The translations under genes and the position numbers were made by a program. A stretch of 64,000 nucleotides of DNA from Bacteroides fragilis (lineage in GTDB: Bacteria; Bacillota; Clostridia; Lachnospirales; Lachnospiraceae), in assembly GCA_023664485.1 (NCBI GenBank), contig JAMPFK010000011.1, forward strand, positions 1-64,000, read 5' to 3'. Shown one piece after another: positions 26,905 to 35,858 of this stretch (the first letter of the stretch is position 1; each line of letters starts with the position of its first letter). The notes beneath the pieces were generated by a model that was not told where the DNA came from, did not search any database, and saw only the letters and a list, made by a program, of their open reading frames with translations.

Positions 26905-26915
26905 ATCCACACCTC

Positions 26916-27854
26916 CTAAATCAGCTTGTCTTCGCCGACCATACCGGCAATCTTATTGGCGATCAGCAGCAATGCCAGACCAACTACGGACTGGAATACG
27001 CCGATCGCAGTACCAAGGCCATAATCGCCCGTTCCGATACCTCTCTCATAAGAGAACCAGGAAAGAACCATCGTATGATCCTGTACGAGCGCGTTGCTCA
27101 ACAACATCTGACGCTCCATGCCGACATTCAGCGCGCCGCCGATATTCATGATCAGCAGGACGATAATCGTCGAACGGATTCCCGGAAGTGTAATATGCCA
27201 GATTCTCTGCCATCTGTTCGCGCCGTCCATCTTCGCCGCCTCATAAAGACCGGGGTCGATACCCGCCATGGACGACAAATAGATAATCGCGTTCCATCCC
27301 ATTTCTTTCCAGCAGTTGATGATAACGATAACGAACCATATCAGAATCGAATTGGTGCTCATCAGATGCAGATTGGAATTTGTTATTGTATCGATAACGC
27401 CGCCGTCATTGAAAATATTTTTCGCGATACTCGCAATGATGACCCATGATACAAAGTGCGGCAGATAAGAAATTGTCTGCGTCAGCTTCTTGAATTTGAT
27501 AAACTGCATTTCATTCAGCAGTACGGCAAATGCAATCGCAACAATCGTGCCGATACCGATATCGATAATACTGATACCAATCGTATTGATCATCGTCTGT
27601 TTGAAGAGCCTGTCGCTGAAAGCCTTCGCGAAGTTCCCGAAGCCTGTGAATGCCCTCTCCCAGATCGGGATTGCGAATGTCGCGGGCTTCACCTCCTGAA
27701 AAGCCATCGTCCAGCCCCACAACGGTATGTACTTGAAAATGATAAGCCAGATAACGAACGGCAGAGACATCATCAACAGATACCGCTGTTTCCACAAAAG
27801 CTGCAGACTCAGCTTCTGTTTTCCTTTCCCAGCATTTGCGTTCTTTTTCGCCAT
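26916..27854 (-). CDS. Oligosaccharide ABC transporter permease, LplB type
   Basis: 312-residue membrane permease with a basic N-terminus (KKNANAGKGKQKLSLQLLWK), six predicted helices and an EAA loop (GLYEAAKMDGANRWQRIWHI). First gene of the transporter operon, start behind GGAGG, and divergent from the AraC regulator gene. The order LplB, YtcP, binding protein is the standard one for this transporter type. Confidence 0.93.
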   Translation of the reverse strand: MAKKNANAGKGKQKLSLQLLWKQRYLLMMSLPFVIWLIIFKYIPLWGWTMAFQEVKPATFAIPIWERAFTGFGNFAKAFSDRLFKQTMINTIGISIIDIGIGTIVAIAFAVLLNEMQFIKFKKLTQTISYLPHFVSWVIIASIAKNIFNDGGVIDTITNSNLHLMSTNSILIWFVIVIINCWKEMGWNAIIYLSSMAGIDPGLYEAAKMDGANRWQRIWHITLPGIRSTIIVLLIMNIGGALNVGMERQMLLSNALVQDHTMVLSWFSYERGIGTGDYGLGTAIGVFQSVVGLALLLIANKIAGMVGEDKLI

Positions 27855-27926
27855 ATACCTCCATCCTTTCTGTCAAGATGCCTAATTTTGCCATCTTTTT
27901 TTCTTTTTTTCTTTGCATCTTGCTTA

Positions 27927-27935
27927 ATTATAGCA
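27927..27935 (-). promoter_or_regulatory. Extended -10 promoter candidate for the transporter operon
   Basis: TGCTATAAT is read on the minus strand about 70 bases upstream of the LplB start. No good -35 is visible, which would suit activation by the divergently encoded AraC protein. Confidence 0.45.
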
Positions 27936-28000
27936 GAATCTGTTTCTATTGAGCATGGCAGGACTTAATCAAATATACTATCACTTTTTAATATTTCCAT

Positions 28001-28029
28001 TTGTTTTTTATGCAGATTTATGTTATGAT
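28001..28029 (+). promoter_or_regulatory. Promoter of the AraC regulator gene
   Basis: TTGTTT (28001-28006), 17 bases, TATGAT (28024-28029), 41 bases before the start codon. Confidence 0.6.
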
Positions 28030-28070
28030 GAGTATGTAGTAAAGGGATTCTTTCTGAAAGCGGTAATAAA

Positions 28071-29069
28071 ATGACAAATAAAGAAAATAATCAAGCACTG
28101 TTGAACGGGTTCTCTGAGGCGGAAACCGCAGAACGTTTCGCGCCGATAATCACCTGGGAATTGCTGTTGCGGTATATGCAGAATGTTTATCATCCTGCCG
28201 GGGAACTCAAGCATAATATCATTGTTCTGAAAAATCCAGCGTTTTTCCATCCTGAACATACACACAACTTCTTTGAAATGGTCTATGTATTGTCAGAAAA
28301 CGAAATTCACCTGATTAACCAGAAACCAAAACGTTTCCATACCGGGGATCTGTACATACTGCCTCCGCCGGCCTGTCACGCCCTGCCCGAAGGCAGCGGC
28401 GACTGCATTACCGTCCTGATCCATCCGGATGCTTTCGAAAACATTTTTTCAGGGATCCTGCATGGACAGGACTGTCTTGGAGATTTCCTGATGAACAGTA
28501 TCTACCGGAATAATTCGGAGAACTATCTCCTCTTCCATACCGGACAGAACGGGGAATTCCGGCATATTATGATGCAGATGACCGATCTTATGACGAATGC
28601 CGACGACTATACGGACAGGGTTCTCACCGGTATGCTCGTGCTTCTGTTCACTTCCCTGAGCCGCACTCATCAGAATGCGCTCCGGACCGCGCCCGGACAG
28701 GACCTCGACAACAAAATCCTCTCCCTGATCTATGAGGAATATAATACGATCACGCTCGCAACGCTGGCGGAAAAGCTCCATTATACGGTGCCATATTGTT
28801 CCAAATATCTTAAAAGCCATCTCGGCTGCAATTTTTCCGATCTGCTGAAAAAGATCAGGTTTCAGAAAGCGGAAAGCTTTCTGATAAATTCGGATATGAC
28901 CGTTTCACAGATCAGCCAGACGATCGGCTATGAAAATCCGGAAAATTTCATGCGCGCCTTCAAACAGCGATACCGGATGACGCCGTCGCAATACCGGACG
29001 GCGCAGCTGGCGCCATATGCGGAACTGCCCCCCCCTGATCAAAATTCTCCTGCGGGGCATTCCGCATAA
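28071..29069 (+). CDS. AraC-family transcriptional regulator
   Basis: 332-residue regulator with an N-terminal cupin-type sugar-sensing domain (about 40-170; HTHNFFEMVYVLSE, FHTGDLYILPPPACHAL) and a C-terminal double helix-turn-helix domain (about 225-320; TLATLAEKLHYTVPYCSKYL, then MTVSQISQTIGYENPENFMR). The divergent gene arrangement strongly suggests that it controls the LplB-YtcP-binding-protein operon and perhaps the flanking glycosidases. Confidence 0.92.
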   Translation: MTNKENNQALLNGFSEAETAERFAPIITWELLLRYMQNVYHPAGELKHNIIVLKNPAFFHPEHTHNFFEMVYVLSENEIHLINQKPKRFHTGDLYILPPPACHALPEGSGDCITVLIHPDAFENIFSGILHGQDCLGDFLMNSIYRNNSENYLLFHTGQNGEFRHIMMQMTDLMTNADDYTDRVLTGMLVLLFTSLSRTHQNALRTAPGQDLDNKILSLIYEEYNTITLATLAEKLHYTVPYCSKYLKSHLGCNFSDLLKKIRFQKAESFLINSDMTVSQISQTIGYENPENFMRAFKQRYRMTPSQYRTAQLAPYAELPPPDQNSPAGHSA

Positions 29070-29079
29070 ACGCAGACTA

Positions 29080-29115
29080 AAAACAGAGCCTGGACGTATA
29101 TTCCGGCTCTGTTTT
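29080..29115. terminator. Bidirectional terminator between araC-type gene and bactofilin
   Basis: Perfect 11-bp arms AAAACAGAGCC / GGCTCTGTTTT with a 14-base loop, giving a U-run on either strand. Both genes converge on it. Confidence 0.88.
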
Positions 29116-29145
29116 CTGATTATGTACCCTTTTGATTTTCTTTTC

Positions 29146-29616
29146 TTAATTTTTCTTTTTCTTATTCGTTTCAGCAGAAGTATTGTTCTGGCTGTTCTGA
29201 TTGTCTTTCTCCCTGTCTTTATCGAATATGGATGACGACGCGTCTTCCGCCGCGCCGGTCGTCATCGTACATCTGCCGTCGAAGCTTGCATCCTCATCGA
29301 CAACGAGGGAGCGCGCCGTAATATTGCCGACCAGTTTGCCCGTAGAATGCAGTTCCAGTTTTCCATGCGCGACGATATCCCCTTCTATCTTACCGGAAAT
29401 GACCACGTTCTGAGAGACGATATCCCCGTTGATCTTTCCTTCCACGCCGACGATGAGCAATTCCTTACAGATACAGTTCCCATTTATCGTTCCGTCTACT
29501 CTGACGGATTCCGGCGCGTCCAGGTTTCCGTCAAAGACGGCGCCGGGACCGATCACCGTACCGATTTTCGCTTTTAGCTCCATGGCATTATTTTTGTTTT
29601 TGTTCCGACCCATCAT
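29146..29616 (-). CDS. Bactofilin
   Basis: 156-residue cytoskeletal protein. The core (about 15-115) shows the short repeating beta-helix pattern of bactofilins (GTVIGPGAVFDGNL, VDGTINGNCICKELLIVG, GKINGDIVSQNVVISGKIEGD, GKLVGNITARSLVVDEDA). Flanking tails are Lys- and Asn-rich. Bactofilins polymerise without nucleotide and position cell-wall enzymes. The gene lies 13 bases downstream of a membrane-bound M23-family gene, a pairing seen in other bacteria. AAAGGAGG precedes tandem ATG codons. Confidence 0.94.
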   Translation of the reverse strand: MMGRNKNKNNAMELKAKIGTVIGPGAVFDGNLDAPESVRVDGTINGNCICKELLIVGVEGKINGDIVSQNVVISGKIEGDIVAHGKLELHSTGKLVGNITARSLVVDEDASFDGRCTMTTGAAEDASSSIFDKDREKDNQNSQNNTSAETNKKKKN

Positions 29617-29629
29617 TTTAATTCCTCCT

Positions 29630-30397
29630 TTATCCTTTCGCTTCCATAACAGTCAGCGGATCGATTGCTTCCTCTTCAAAAAGAATCTGATAATCTAACT
29701 GTGTCTCGTCTGTTGTAATGGTAAATAAAGTATCCCCGGCCTCGACCTGCGCGCCCTCCATCGTCTTTATATCCGCATCCTGGCGGCATAAATAACGCGT
29801 CTTATAGCCTTTGTCATGCTCCACCTCAACGATGACCGGGTAAGTATCGTCAGATGAAACGGTCACTACCATACCGCTTCCCGTCGCAATAATATTTCCC
29901 TCTTCATGCGTACTGATCGATAAATACGGCGCCTCCTCCGAGTAATTCGACAGCAGGCTGCTCGTAGAGGATGACGGATAACGTCTCGGAATCCCTTCGT
30001 CCGACGCGCTCCCTGTCTCCTCCTCTGCCCCCTTCTCCTCTCCGGCCTCTTCCCTGTCCACTTCCGCCGTCTGACGCAGCTCCTCGTTCTCCCGCGCGAG
30101 CGTCTGCATTTCGTTGTTCAGGCTTTCCTTTTCCTTCTCTAACTGCTGAACCAATTGCGTCTGAGCTTCCAACTGCGCACGCAGATCGTTCTGTCCGCCT
30201 CCCGGCAGTGCTCCGCGATAGAGCATCCATCCCAGAAAACCTGCTCCGGCGCAGACAACGAGTAATAAGAATATCAGCAAAAAGAGAATAACACGGGCGG
30301 CAGTCTTTGAAATATTGAGCTGCCTGTTCTTCTGCCCCGCGTGGGAAATAAACAGTACGGAAAAGGATTCCCTGTGTTCGTGTCCCTTACGTTTCAT
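29630..30397 (-). CDS. Membrane-anchored degenerate M23 (LytM-fold) protein
   Basis: 255-residue bitopic protein; the start at 30397 follows AGGGGG. A cytoplasmic basic N-terminus (1-32), a transmembrane helix (about 33-56), a coiled coil (about 70-115), an acidic linker and a C-terminal LytM-like beta domain (about 160-255) follow in order. The zinc-ligand motifs of active M23 peptidases are missing: where HLHFE would be expected there is LDYQI, and the YGHL position reads RYLCRQ. It is therefore probably a scaffold that links the wall to the adjacent bactofilin. Confidence 0.82.
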   Translation of the reverse strand: MKRKGHEHRESFSVLFISHAGQKNRQLNISKTAARVILFLLIFLLLVVCAGAGFLGWMLYRGALPGGGQNDLRAQLEAQTQLVQQLEKEKESLNNEMQTLARENEELRQTAEVDREEAGEEKGAEEETGSASDEGIPRRYPSSSTSSLLSNYSEEAPYLSISTHEEGNIIATGSGMVVTVSSDDTYPVIVEVEHDKGYKTRYLCRQDADIKTMEGAQVEAGDTLFTITTDETQLDYQILFEEEAIDPLTVMEAKG

Positions 30398-30469
30398 ATT
30401 TTTTCCCCCTATTCGCTCACAAAAAACGAGCAAGATTCCTGTACTATCATATCACATGTTCCGGCAAAA

Positions 30470-30521
30470 GTAAAACGAAAAGGCGCAAACCAACCGTTCA
30501 AAGCCAGTCAGCCTGCGCCTT
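30470..30521 (-). terminator. Terminator of the SPOCS-LysM gene
   Basis: AAGGCGCA (minus strand) pairs with TGCGCCTT across a 26-base loop and is followed by TTCGTTTTAC. It separates the SPOCS gene from the M23/bactofilin unit. Confidence 0.6.
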
Positions 30522-30566
30522 ATAGACCCATTGAGTCAAATTTTTGCGGCTTTTTCGTTTTTTCCC

Positions 30567-32123
30567 TCAGGAAACGCCCTTTACAACCAGGATCTTATCC
30601 CCCGCTTTGATCTCTTCCGAAACAAGCTCGTTGACCTCTTTCAGCTGATCGATCGGCACATAATACTTTTTGCCGATGTCCCAGAGGGTATCCCCTGTGC
30701 CGGCGATGTAGATGACGATGCCCGGAAGCTCGCTGATCTTATTCATATCCAGTTCTTCCACCCGGATATCCGTAACGAGGCTGGCCTTCTTTGAAGTAAA
30801 GACAAGGACTTCGAAATTCAGCGCCGCTTTGATATCCAGCTCGTCGCTGTCTAACATCGTAACAAGAAGCTGTTCCAGATTCCAGTGAATATGATAAGGG
30901 CAGGACGCTTCAATGCCCGGCGCCTCGATAAAATGCTGAAAAGGCAGCGAGCTCCTGGTCGCATACAGCGTATTTTGCCCGTTCGTACAAAGATAGACCG
31001 TCATAACATGCAGCGTACCGCTCACGGCAATGCCGTTCTCTTCGATGGACTGTTCTTCTATCTGGATTTCTCCTTCGTTATGCAGCAGCTGGTAAATATG
31101 CATTTCCGTATTCTGGATCCTCGCATGGTCCGCTGCCTTGCATTTTCCGCTGCTGTGCAGCAGCAGGCCTTTTAACGATACTTCCGTCGTCACCGCCTCG
31201 ATCTCTTTGGACACCCCGTAAATATCCGACAGCACTTCCAGATTTTCTTCCTCATAGAGCCGGATCTCCAGATCGAGCACATTTTCCACGCAGAAGACTC
31301 TCTCTTCCCCGTCAAAGTCCGGTTTGATCTCCACGCTGCACTGAGAAGCCGTATAACGGATATCCGGCACCATATTCTCCCGGCATCCGTGGCATTCGAT
31401 CATGCCGCTGAAGGGCACCGTATTTTCATACCAGAGGGTCTTGTCGTTGTCCCCCTCCCCCTCGTACAGGAAAAAAGCCTTCATCTCGCCCTGCAGGGCG
31501 ATTTTTTCATCCAGCGCGCGGAACTCCGTCTTGTTCAGCGAAATGCTGTGCCAGATGATCTGAAAAGCATTGGGCAGATTGCCCGGCAGCTCCATTTCTT
31601 CCTTAATACGGAAAATATCCTTTTTGTTGACGGCCATCTGCAATACAGGATAAACCTGTTTCCGATATTCGACGGGCTCTTCATGGTAAATATCCACCGC
31701 CGCTTCCTGTTCCTGTTTTTCTTCCAGCTCCAGTTCAAAGGATATCATCGCCTGAACACTCAGCTTTCTGGAATTGATCAGGCCGACCGTCAGATCTTCG
31801 ACGACCCAGGACGGCAGTACCGTATCTCCGTTATGCACCCCTTCCATATTGATCTTTTCTTCCAACGGCAGATCCGCCCGCATACTGGCGCACATCCCCT
31901 CTTCTTCCGTCAGATACAACATCTGCACCTGCAGCCTGCCTTTCAGATTGACGCGGTCGTCGCCTGTGCGGATCTCATCCATAATGACATCCCCTTTGAC
32001 AGCGATCAAATGACTGGCATCCGGTCTGTTATCCGATATATTTACATCCTCTTCCAATACCACCTGTGTCCCGGCTTTGCTGGCAACGCGGTCCATATGT
32101 ATCTTCTTTTTCACTAATTCCAC
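30567..32123 (-). CDS. SPOCS-domain LysM protein (SpoVID/SafA-like spore coat morphogen)
   Basis: 518-residue protein. Two SPOCS (DUF3794) regions (about 30-160 and 300-440) are followed by a C-terminal LysM domain (about 473-517; GDTLWDIGKKYYVPIDQL). SPOCS proteins such as B. subtilis SpoVID encase the spore, and the LysM domain would bind cortex peptidoglycan. The start is GTG at 32123, set by GGAGG seven bases upstream. A sigma-E-type promoter lies immediately upstream, consistent with mother-cell expression. It is a single-gene unit with its own terminator. Confidence 0.88.
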   Translation of the reverse strand: MELVKKKIHMDRVASKAGTQVVLEEDVNISDNRPDASHLIAVKGDVIMDEIRTGDDRVNLKGRLQVQMLYLTEEEGMCASMRADLPLEEKINMEGVHNGDTVLPSWVVEDLTVGLINSRKLSVQAMISFELELEEKQEQEAAVDIYHEEPVEYRKQVYPVLQMAVNKKDIFRIKEEMELPGNLPNAFQIIWHSISLNKTEFRALDEKIALQGEMKAFFLYEGEGDNDKTLWYENTVPFSGMIECHGCRENMVPDIRYTASQCSVEIKPDFDGEERVFCVENVLDLEIRLYEEENLEVLSDIYGVSKEIEAVTTEVSLKGLLLHSSGKCKAADHARIQNTEMHIYQLLHNEGEIQIEEQSIEENGIAVSGTLHVMTVYLCTNGQNTLYATRSSLPFQHFIEAPGIEASCPYHIHWNLEQLLVTMLDSDELDIKAALNFEVLVFTSKKASLVTDIRVEELDMNKISELPGIVIYIAGTGDTLWDIGKKYYVPIDQLKEVNELVSEEIKAGDKILVVKGVS

Positions 32124-32152
32124 AAAAATACCTCCATGCGTATACTTATTGT

Positions 32153-32181
32153 ATTGTATGCCGCATGGAGGGAATGTATGA
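32153..32181 (-). promoter_or_regulatory. Sigma-E-type promoter of the SPOCS-LysM gene
   Basis: TCATACA (32175-32181), 14 bases, CATACAAT (32153-32160) on the minus strand, matching the Bacillus sigma-E consensus in both boxes and spacing. The -10 box lies inside a long dyad: CCTCCATGCG upstream is the exact complement of CGCATGGAGG (32131-32140), which contains the ribosome-binding site. Confidence 0.78.
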
Positions 32182-32203
32182 CTACCCTTTTATATCCGGC
32201 TCT

Positions 32204-33106
32204 CTATGATACCGCCCCGATCAGCTCCGTCACCGCCTCTACGCCATTCTCCCGCATATAGGCCTCAATCCCTTCCACAACCTCTACCGTCGCACAGGGA
32301 TTGACAAAATTCATCGCGCCGACCGCTACCGCCGTCGCTCCGGCCAGCAGAAATTCGATGGCGTCCTCCGCCGTCGCGATACCGCCCATGCCGATAATCG
32401 GGATCTTCACCGCCTGCGCCGCCTGATAGACCATGCGGACGGCGACCGGCCTGATCGCAGGGCCGGAAAGCCCTCCTGTTTTATTGGCAAGGACAAATTT
32501 TCTGCGGTGGATATCGATTTTCATTCCCGTAATCGTGTTGATCATAGAAAGCGCATCCGCTCCCGCCGCTTCCGCCGCTCTCGCCATCTCCGCGATATCC
32601 GTCACGTTGGGACTGAGCTTCATGATGACAGGCTGCTTCGCCTTTTTCCTGATCTGGGACGTAATGTCATACAGGTTGTCCGCCTTCTGGCCGAAAGCGA
32701 TCGCGCCTTCTTTCACATTCGGGCAGGATACGTTGATTTCGAGCATATCGACGGCTTCGCCGCCAAGCCGTTCCACCACTTCCAGATAATCTTCCACAGT
32801 CTTTCCGCAGACATTGACGATAACCTTCGTATCGTATTGCTTCAGAAAAGGAAGGTCTCTTTCGATCAGGACATCGACGCCCGGATTCTGCAGTCCGATC
32901 GCGTTCAGCATTCCTCCGTAGACTTCCGCCACCCTGGGCGTCGGATTGCCCGGCCAGGGCACGTTGGCAACGCCTTTGGTCACGACTGCTCCCAACCTGT
33001 TCAAATCCACAAATTCGCCGTATTCCATACCGGAGCCAAAAGTTCCCGACGCCGTCATCACCGGATTCTGCAGCGTAACGCCTGCGATTGTAACTTCTGT
33101 GTTCAT
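32204..33106 (-). CDS. pyrD: Dihydroorotate dehydrogenase (NAD+), catalytic subunit
   Basis: FMN-containing class 1B enzyme that oxidises dihydroorotate to orotate in pyrimidine synthesis. The 300-residue product begins with the family signature NPVMTASGTFGSG and carries the catalytic Cys128 in INVSCPN. The start overlaps the pyrK stop by one base (TGATG), so the two subunits are translationally coupled. The B-type enzyme passes electrons to NAD+ through PyrK. Order in the operon is pyrC, pyrK, pyrD; pyrE and pyrF are not in this window. Confidence 0.97.
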   Translation of the reverse strand: MNTEVTIAGVTLQNPVMTASGTFGSGMEYGEFVDLNRLGAVVTKGVANVPWPGNPTPRVAEVYGGMLNAIGLQNPGVDVLIERDLPFLKQYDTKVIVNVCGKTVEDYLEVVERLGGEAVDMLEINVSCPNVKEGAIAFGQKADNLYDITSQIRKKAKQPVIMKLSPNVTDIAEMARAAEAAGADALSMINTITGMKIDIHRRKFVLANKTGGLSGPAIRPVAVRMVYQAAQAVKIPIIGMGGIATAEDAIEFLLAGATAVAVGAMNFVNPCATVEVVEGIEAYMRENGVEAVTELIGAVS

Positions 33107-33882
33107 CAGATATCCACCTCCTTTGCCTCAAATACGGGCCCGTCCGTGCAAATGCGCGCGTTGTGCACATGAGAATGACGATCCACATCCTTTGTCCGGC
33201 AGACGCAGCCAAGACATGCTCCGACACCGCAGGCCATCCGCTCCTCCAAAGACAGATAAGCTTCGATTCCCTTTTCCGCGGCGTACTGCTTGACCGCCCG
33301 CAGCATCGGCATCGGCCCGCAGGCCATGATGACTTCCGCCTCCAATCCGTTCTCCCGGATGGCATCCATCACATTGCCTTTGCTGCCCGCGCTTCCATCC
33401 TCCGTTGCGATATATACCGCGCCGTTCTGCCGCAGGTCCTCCGCCAGGAACAAATCCTGATTCCGGTAGCCTGCGATGATCAGTTTATCAGCCTGCAGTT
33501 CTCTGGCGAGCTGCAGCATCGGCGGAATACCGATTCCCCCGCCCATCAGGAACACCTTTTTTCCCTGTGCCTTCTCCAGGGGGAACCCGTTTCCCAGCAC
33601 GCCGAGGACTGCCGCTCTATCGCCTTTCTGCCAGGAAGAAAATTCTTTCGTCCCTTTTCCGGCGATACGGTATACAAGACGCAGTCTGTTCCTTTCCCTG
33701 TCCGCCTCACAGATACTGATGGGTCTTGGCAGCAGCGTCGCCGCGTTTTGGGGATAGACCGCCACGAACTGGCCCGGATGCGCGTCCTGCGCCAGCTCCG
33801 TTTCCAGCCGCAGGTCGAAGATCTGCGGTGCGATTTCCTCCTGCGATACGACCCTTGCAATTGTTTTTTTCTTCTGTGACAT
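33106..33882 (-). CDS. pyrK: Dihydroorotate dehydrogenase electron-transfer subunit
   Basis: 258-residue FAD and [2Fe-2S] protein that moves electrons from PyrD to NAD+. FAD-binding RPISIC lies near residue 45-55, the NAD-binding segment is GGGIGIPPMLQLAREL, and the Fe-S cluster cysteines are in MACGVGACLGCVCR with a fourth Cys in ARICTDGPVF. The start MSQKKKTIARV at 33882 is supported by AGGAGG six bases upstream; the open frame extends further up into pyrC but without a ribosome-binding site. Confidence 0.96.
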   Translation of the reverse strand: MSQKKKTIARVVSQEEIAPQIFDLRLETELAQDAHPGQFVAVYPQNAATLLPRPISICEADRERNRLRLVYRIAGKGTKEFSSWQKGDRAAVLGVLGNGFPLEKAQGKKVFLMGGGIGIPPMLQLARELQADKLIIAGYRNQDLFLAEDLRQNGAVYIATEDGSAGSKGNVMDAIRENGLEAEVIMACGPMPMLRAVKQYAAEKGIEAYLSLEERMACGVGACLGCVCRTKDVDRHSHVHNARICTDGPVFEAKEVDI

Positions 33883-33910
33883 CTGAAACCTCCTGTCCAT
33901 TTTCCGCCCG

Positions 33911-35251
33911 TTAAAAATTTTCCCGGTATACAATCTTTCCGCCGCATATGGTACAGGCGACGACGCCCGGCATTTTTTCCCCGATAAAAGGAGAATTCGA
34001 CGCCTTTGACACAAATCCGTCTTTTTCCGCCTGCCAGACGGCATCCTTATCAAAAATGACCAGATCCGCAGGTCCGCCCGGCATCAGATAACCGGCGTCC
34101 AGACGGTATAACCCCGCGGGCGCGCAGCTCATCTTGCCGAGCAGCTTCATCATACTTAAATGGCCAGGCATCACCAATTCCCGGATGCCGAGGGACAGTG
34201 CCGTTTCCAGACCGATGATCCCGCTCGGCGCTTCGGTAACAGGCCTTGCTTTTTCTTCCGCGCTGTGCGGCGCGTGGTCGGTGGCGATCATATCGATCGT
34301 ATCGTCCTGTAAGCCTCTGATAATTGCGAGCCGGTCCGCCTCCTCCCTGAGCGGCGGATTCATTTTGGCAAGCGTCCCCTGTGCGATTGCCGCTTCTTCT
34401 GTCAGCGTAAAATGATGGGGCGCCGCTTCCGCAAAAATATGCCCGCTCTTCTTTTTCGCCTGTCTGACCAGTTCTACCGCTTCTTTTGTGCTGATATGCT
34501 GAATCGACAGATCCCCTTCCTCTTCCAGCGCAATCCGGATATCCCGTTCTACCATGCTGATTTCCGCTTCTCTCGGCGAACCGCCGATTCCGTAATAAGC
34601 CGCCGCTTTTCCCGCATGAATACCATTATTCGCAATACAGGATGGATCCTCTTCATGGAGGCTGACCGGCTTATGCAGCCTGGCCGCCCGGCGCAGCGCT
34701 TCCCGCAGGATTCCGGTATCCAGAATCGGAATCCCGTCATCCGTAAAGCCGGCGGCTCCCGCCCGGCTCAGATCCTCCATATCCACCAGCTCATGCCCTT
34801 TCATGCCCTTCGTGACATTGGCGCAGGTATACACATGAATTCCCGTTTTCCCGCCTTTTTCCAGAATATAAGACAGGGTTTCCCGGTTATCGACAGGCGG
34901 CTTCGTATTCGCCATCAGTACGACGGATGTAAATCCGCCCTTCGCCGCCGCGGCGGCGCCGCTTATAATATCCTCCTTATAGGTAAAACCGGGATCCCGG
35001 AAGTGTACATGGACGTCCACGAGTCCCGGCGCGACAATCCGTCCGGCCGCATCGATCCGTTCGACCCGCTCCTCATCTGCGGACTCATGCCGTTTTGCAG
35101 CCGCCGACACACCGGCACGGCTGAGCATTTCGGAAAGCGGCGTTCCCGGCTTTTCCATCGCCGCTACCTTATCCCCGTAAATTAAAATGTCCCGACAGCC
35201 CTCGAACGCTGTTTTCGGGTCTATCACATATCCATTCGTAATATAAAGCAT
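33911..35251 (-). CDS. pyrC: Dihydroorotase
   Basis: 446-residue class I dihydroorotase that cyclises carbamoyl-aspartate. The metal-binding motif DVHVHFRDPG lies near residue 65, ANTKPPVDN follows, and ATDHAPHS marks the second metal-site region. The start MLYITNGYVIDP at 35251 has GAGAAGG upstream. First gene of pyrC-pyrK-pyrD, with 28 bases to pyrK. No PyrR-type attenuator was recognised upstream. Confidence 0.95.
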   Translation of the reverse strand: MLYITNGYVIDPKTAFEGCRDILIYGDKVAAMEKPGTPLSEMLSRAGVSAAAKRHESADEERVERIDAAGRIVAPGLVDVHVHFRDPGFTYKEDIISGAAAAAKGGFTSVVLMANTKPPVDNRETLSYILEKGGKTGIHVYTCANVTKGMKGHELVDMEDLSRAGAAGFTDDGIPILDTGILREALRRAARLHKPVSLHEEDPSCIANNGIHAGKAAAYYGIGGSPREAEISMVERDIRIALEEEGDLSIQHISTKEAVELVRQAKKKSGHIFAEAAPHHFTLTEEAAIAQGTLAKMNPPLREEADRLAIIRGLQDDTIDMIATDHAPHSAEEKARPVTEAPSGIIGLETALSLGIRELVMPGHLSMMKLLGKMSCAPAGLYRLDAGYLMPGGPADLVIFDKDAVWQAEKDGFVSKASNSPFIGEKMPGVVACTICGGKIVYRENF

Positions 35252-35353
35252 TCCGTATCCTTCTCTTTCCCGTACAGGCATTTTTATAAAGATGCCCGTT
35301 TCCGGCTTTTCTATCAGTTTACCACAAATCCCGGTCAGACTCTACCGTCTTTT

Positions 35354-35773
35354 TCAGTCGAATACGACCGATTTATCCACATTTTCCGTCTTTACTACGA
35401 TATAAGGGCAGGTCTGCGTCGGCTTGCCTTTTTCCTCCGGCCCCGGCCCGATTAAATTCGTGTCGATATAGACCGCATTCCCCGTTTCGTACAGTTCATT
35501 GACCGAAATGCTGTAACCTGCGGTCTCCTGCTGCCCATAGCCGACGCAGATATAGAGAAATCCCTGGTCCTGAAAAGTCATTTTAAAGGGAGACGCCTTT
35601 TTTTCCTCAATCATGGCAAGCAGCTCGTCGGGCAGTTTATCTTCTGCAATGACTGTAAACTCCAGATCCTTCACCTTCTCCATCGGGTCCTGCTTTACGC
35701 CGCAGGCCATCACGCCCGCACAAAGCAGACATACGAGCAGAATGCTGAACAGCCTCTTTTCCAATTCACTCAT
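35354..35773 (-). CDS. PrcB-like lipoprotein
   Basis: 139-residue lipoprotein with signal peptide and lipobox VMAC (Cys24). The mature part matches the PrcB C-terminal domain pattern (FQDQGFLYICVGYGQQETAGYSISVNELYE, then a polar loop and PYIVVKTENVDKSVVFD). PrcB was described as a subunit of a spirochaete protease complex; the function in Firmicutes is not established. Monocistronic, GGAAAGG upstream. Confidence 0.75.
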   Translation of the reverse strand: MSELEKRLFSILLVCLLCAGVMACGVKQDPMEKVKDLEFTVIAEDKLPDELLAMIEEKKASPFKMTFQDQGFLYICVGYGQQETAGYSISVNELYETGNAVYIDTNLIGPGPEEKGKPTQTCPYIVVKTENVDKSVVFD

Positions 35774-35858
35774 CGTATACGATTCCTTTCCATGCCAATC
35801 AATGGCGATACCTCTGTGTTACTACTAATTTATTAACGAAACGGAAGGTCTATTCCTA

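Noticed and set aside
33883..34053. N-terminal extension of pyrK
   Set aside because: The upstream part overlaps pyrC, and the AGGAGG site supports the start at 33882.
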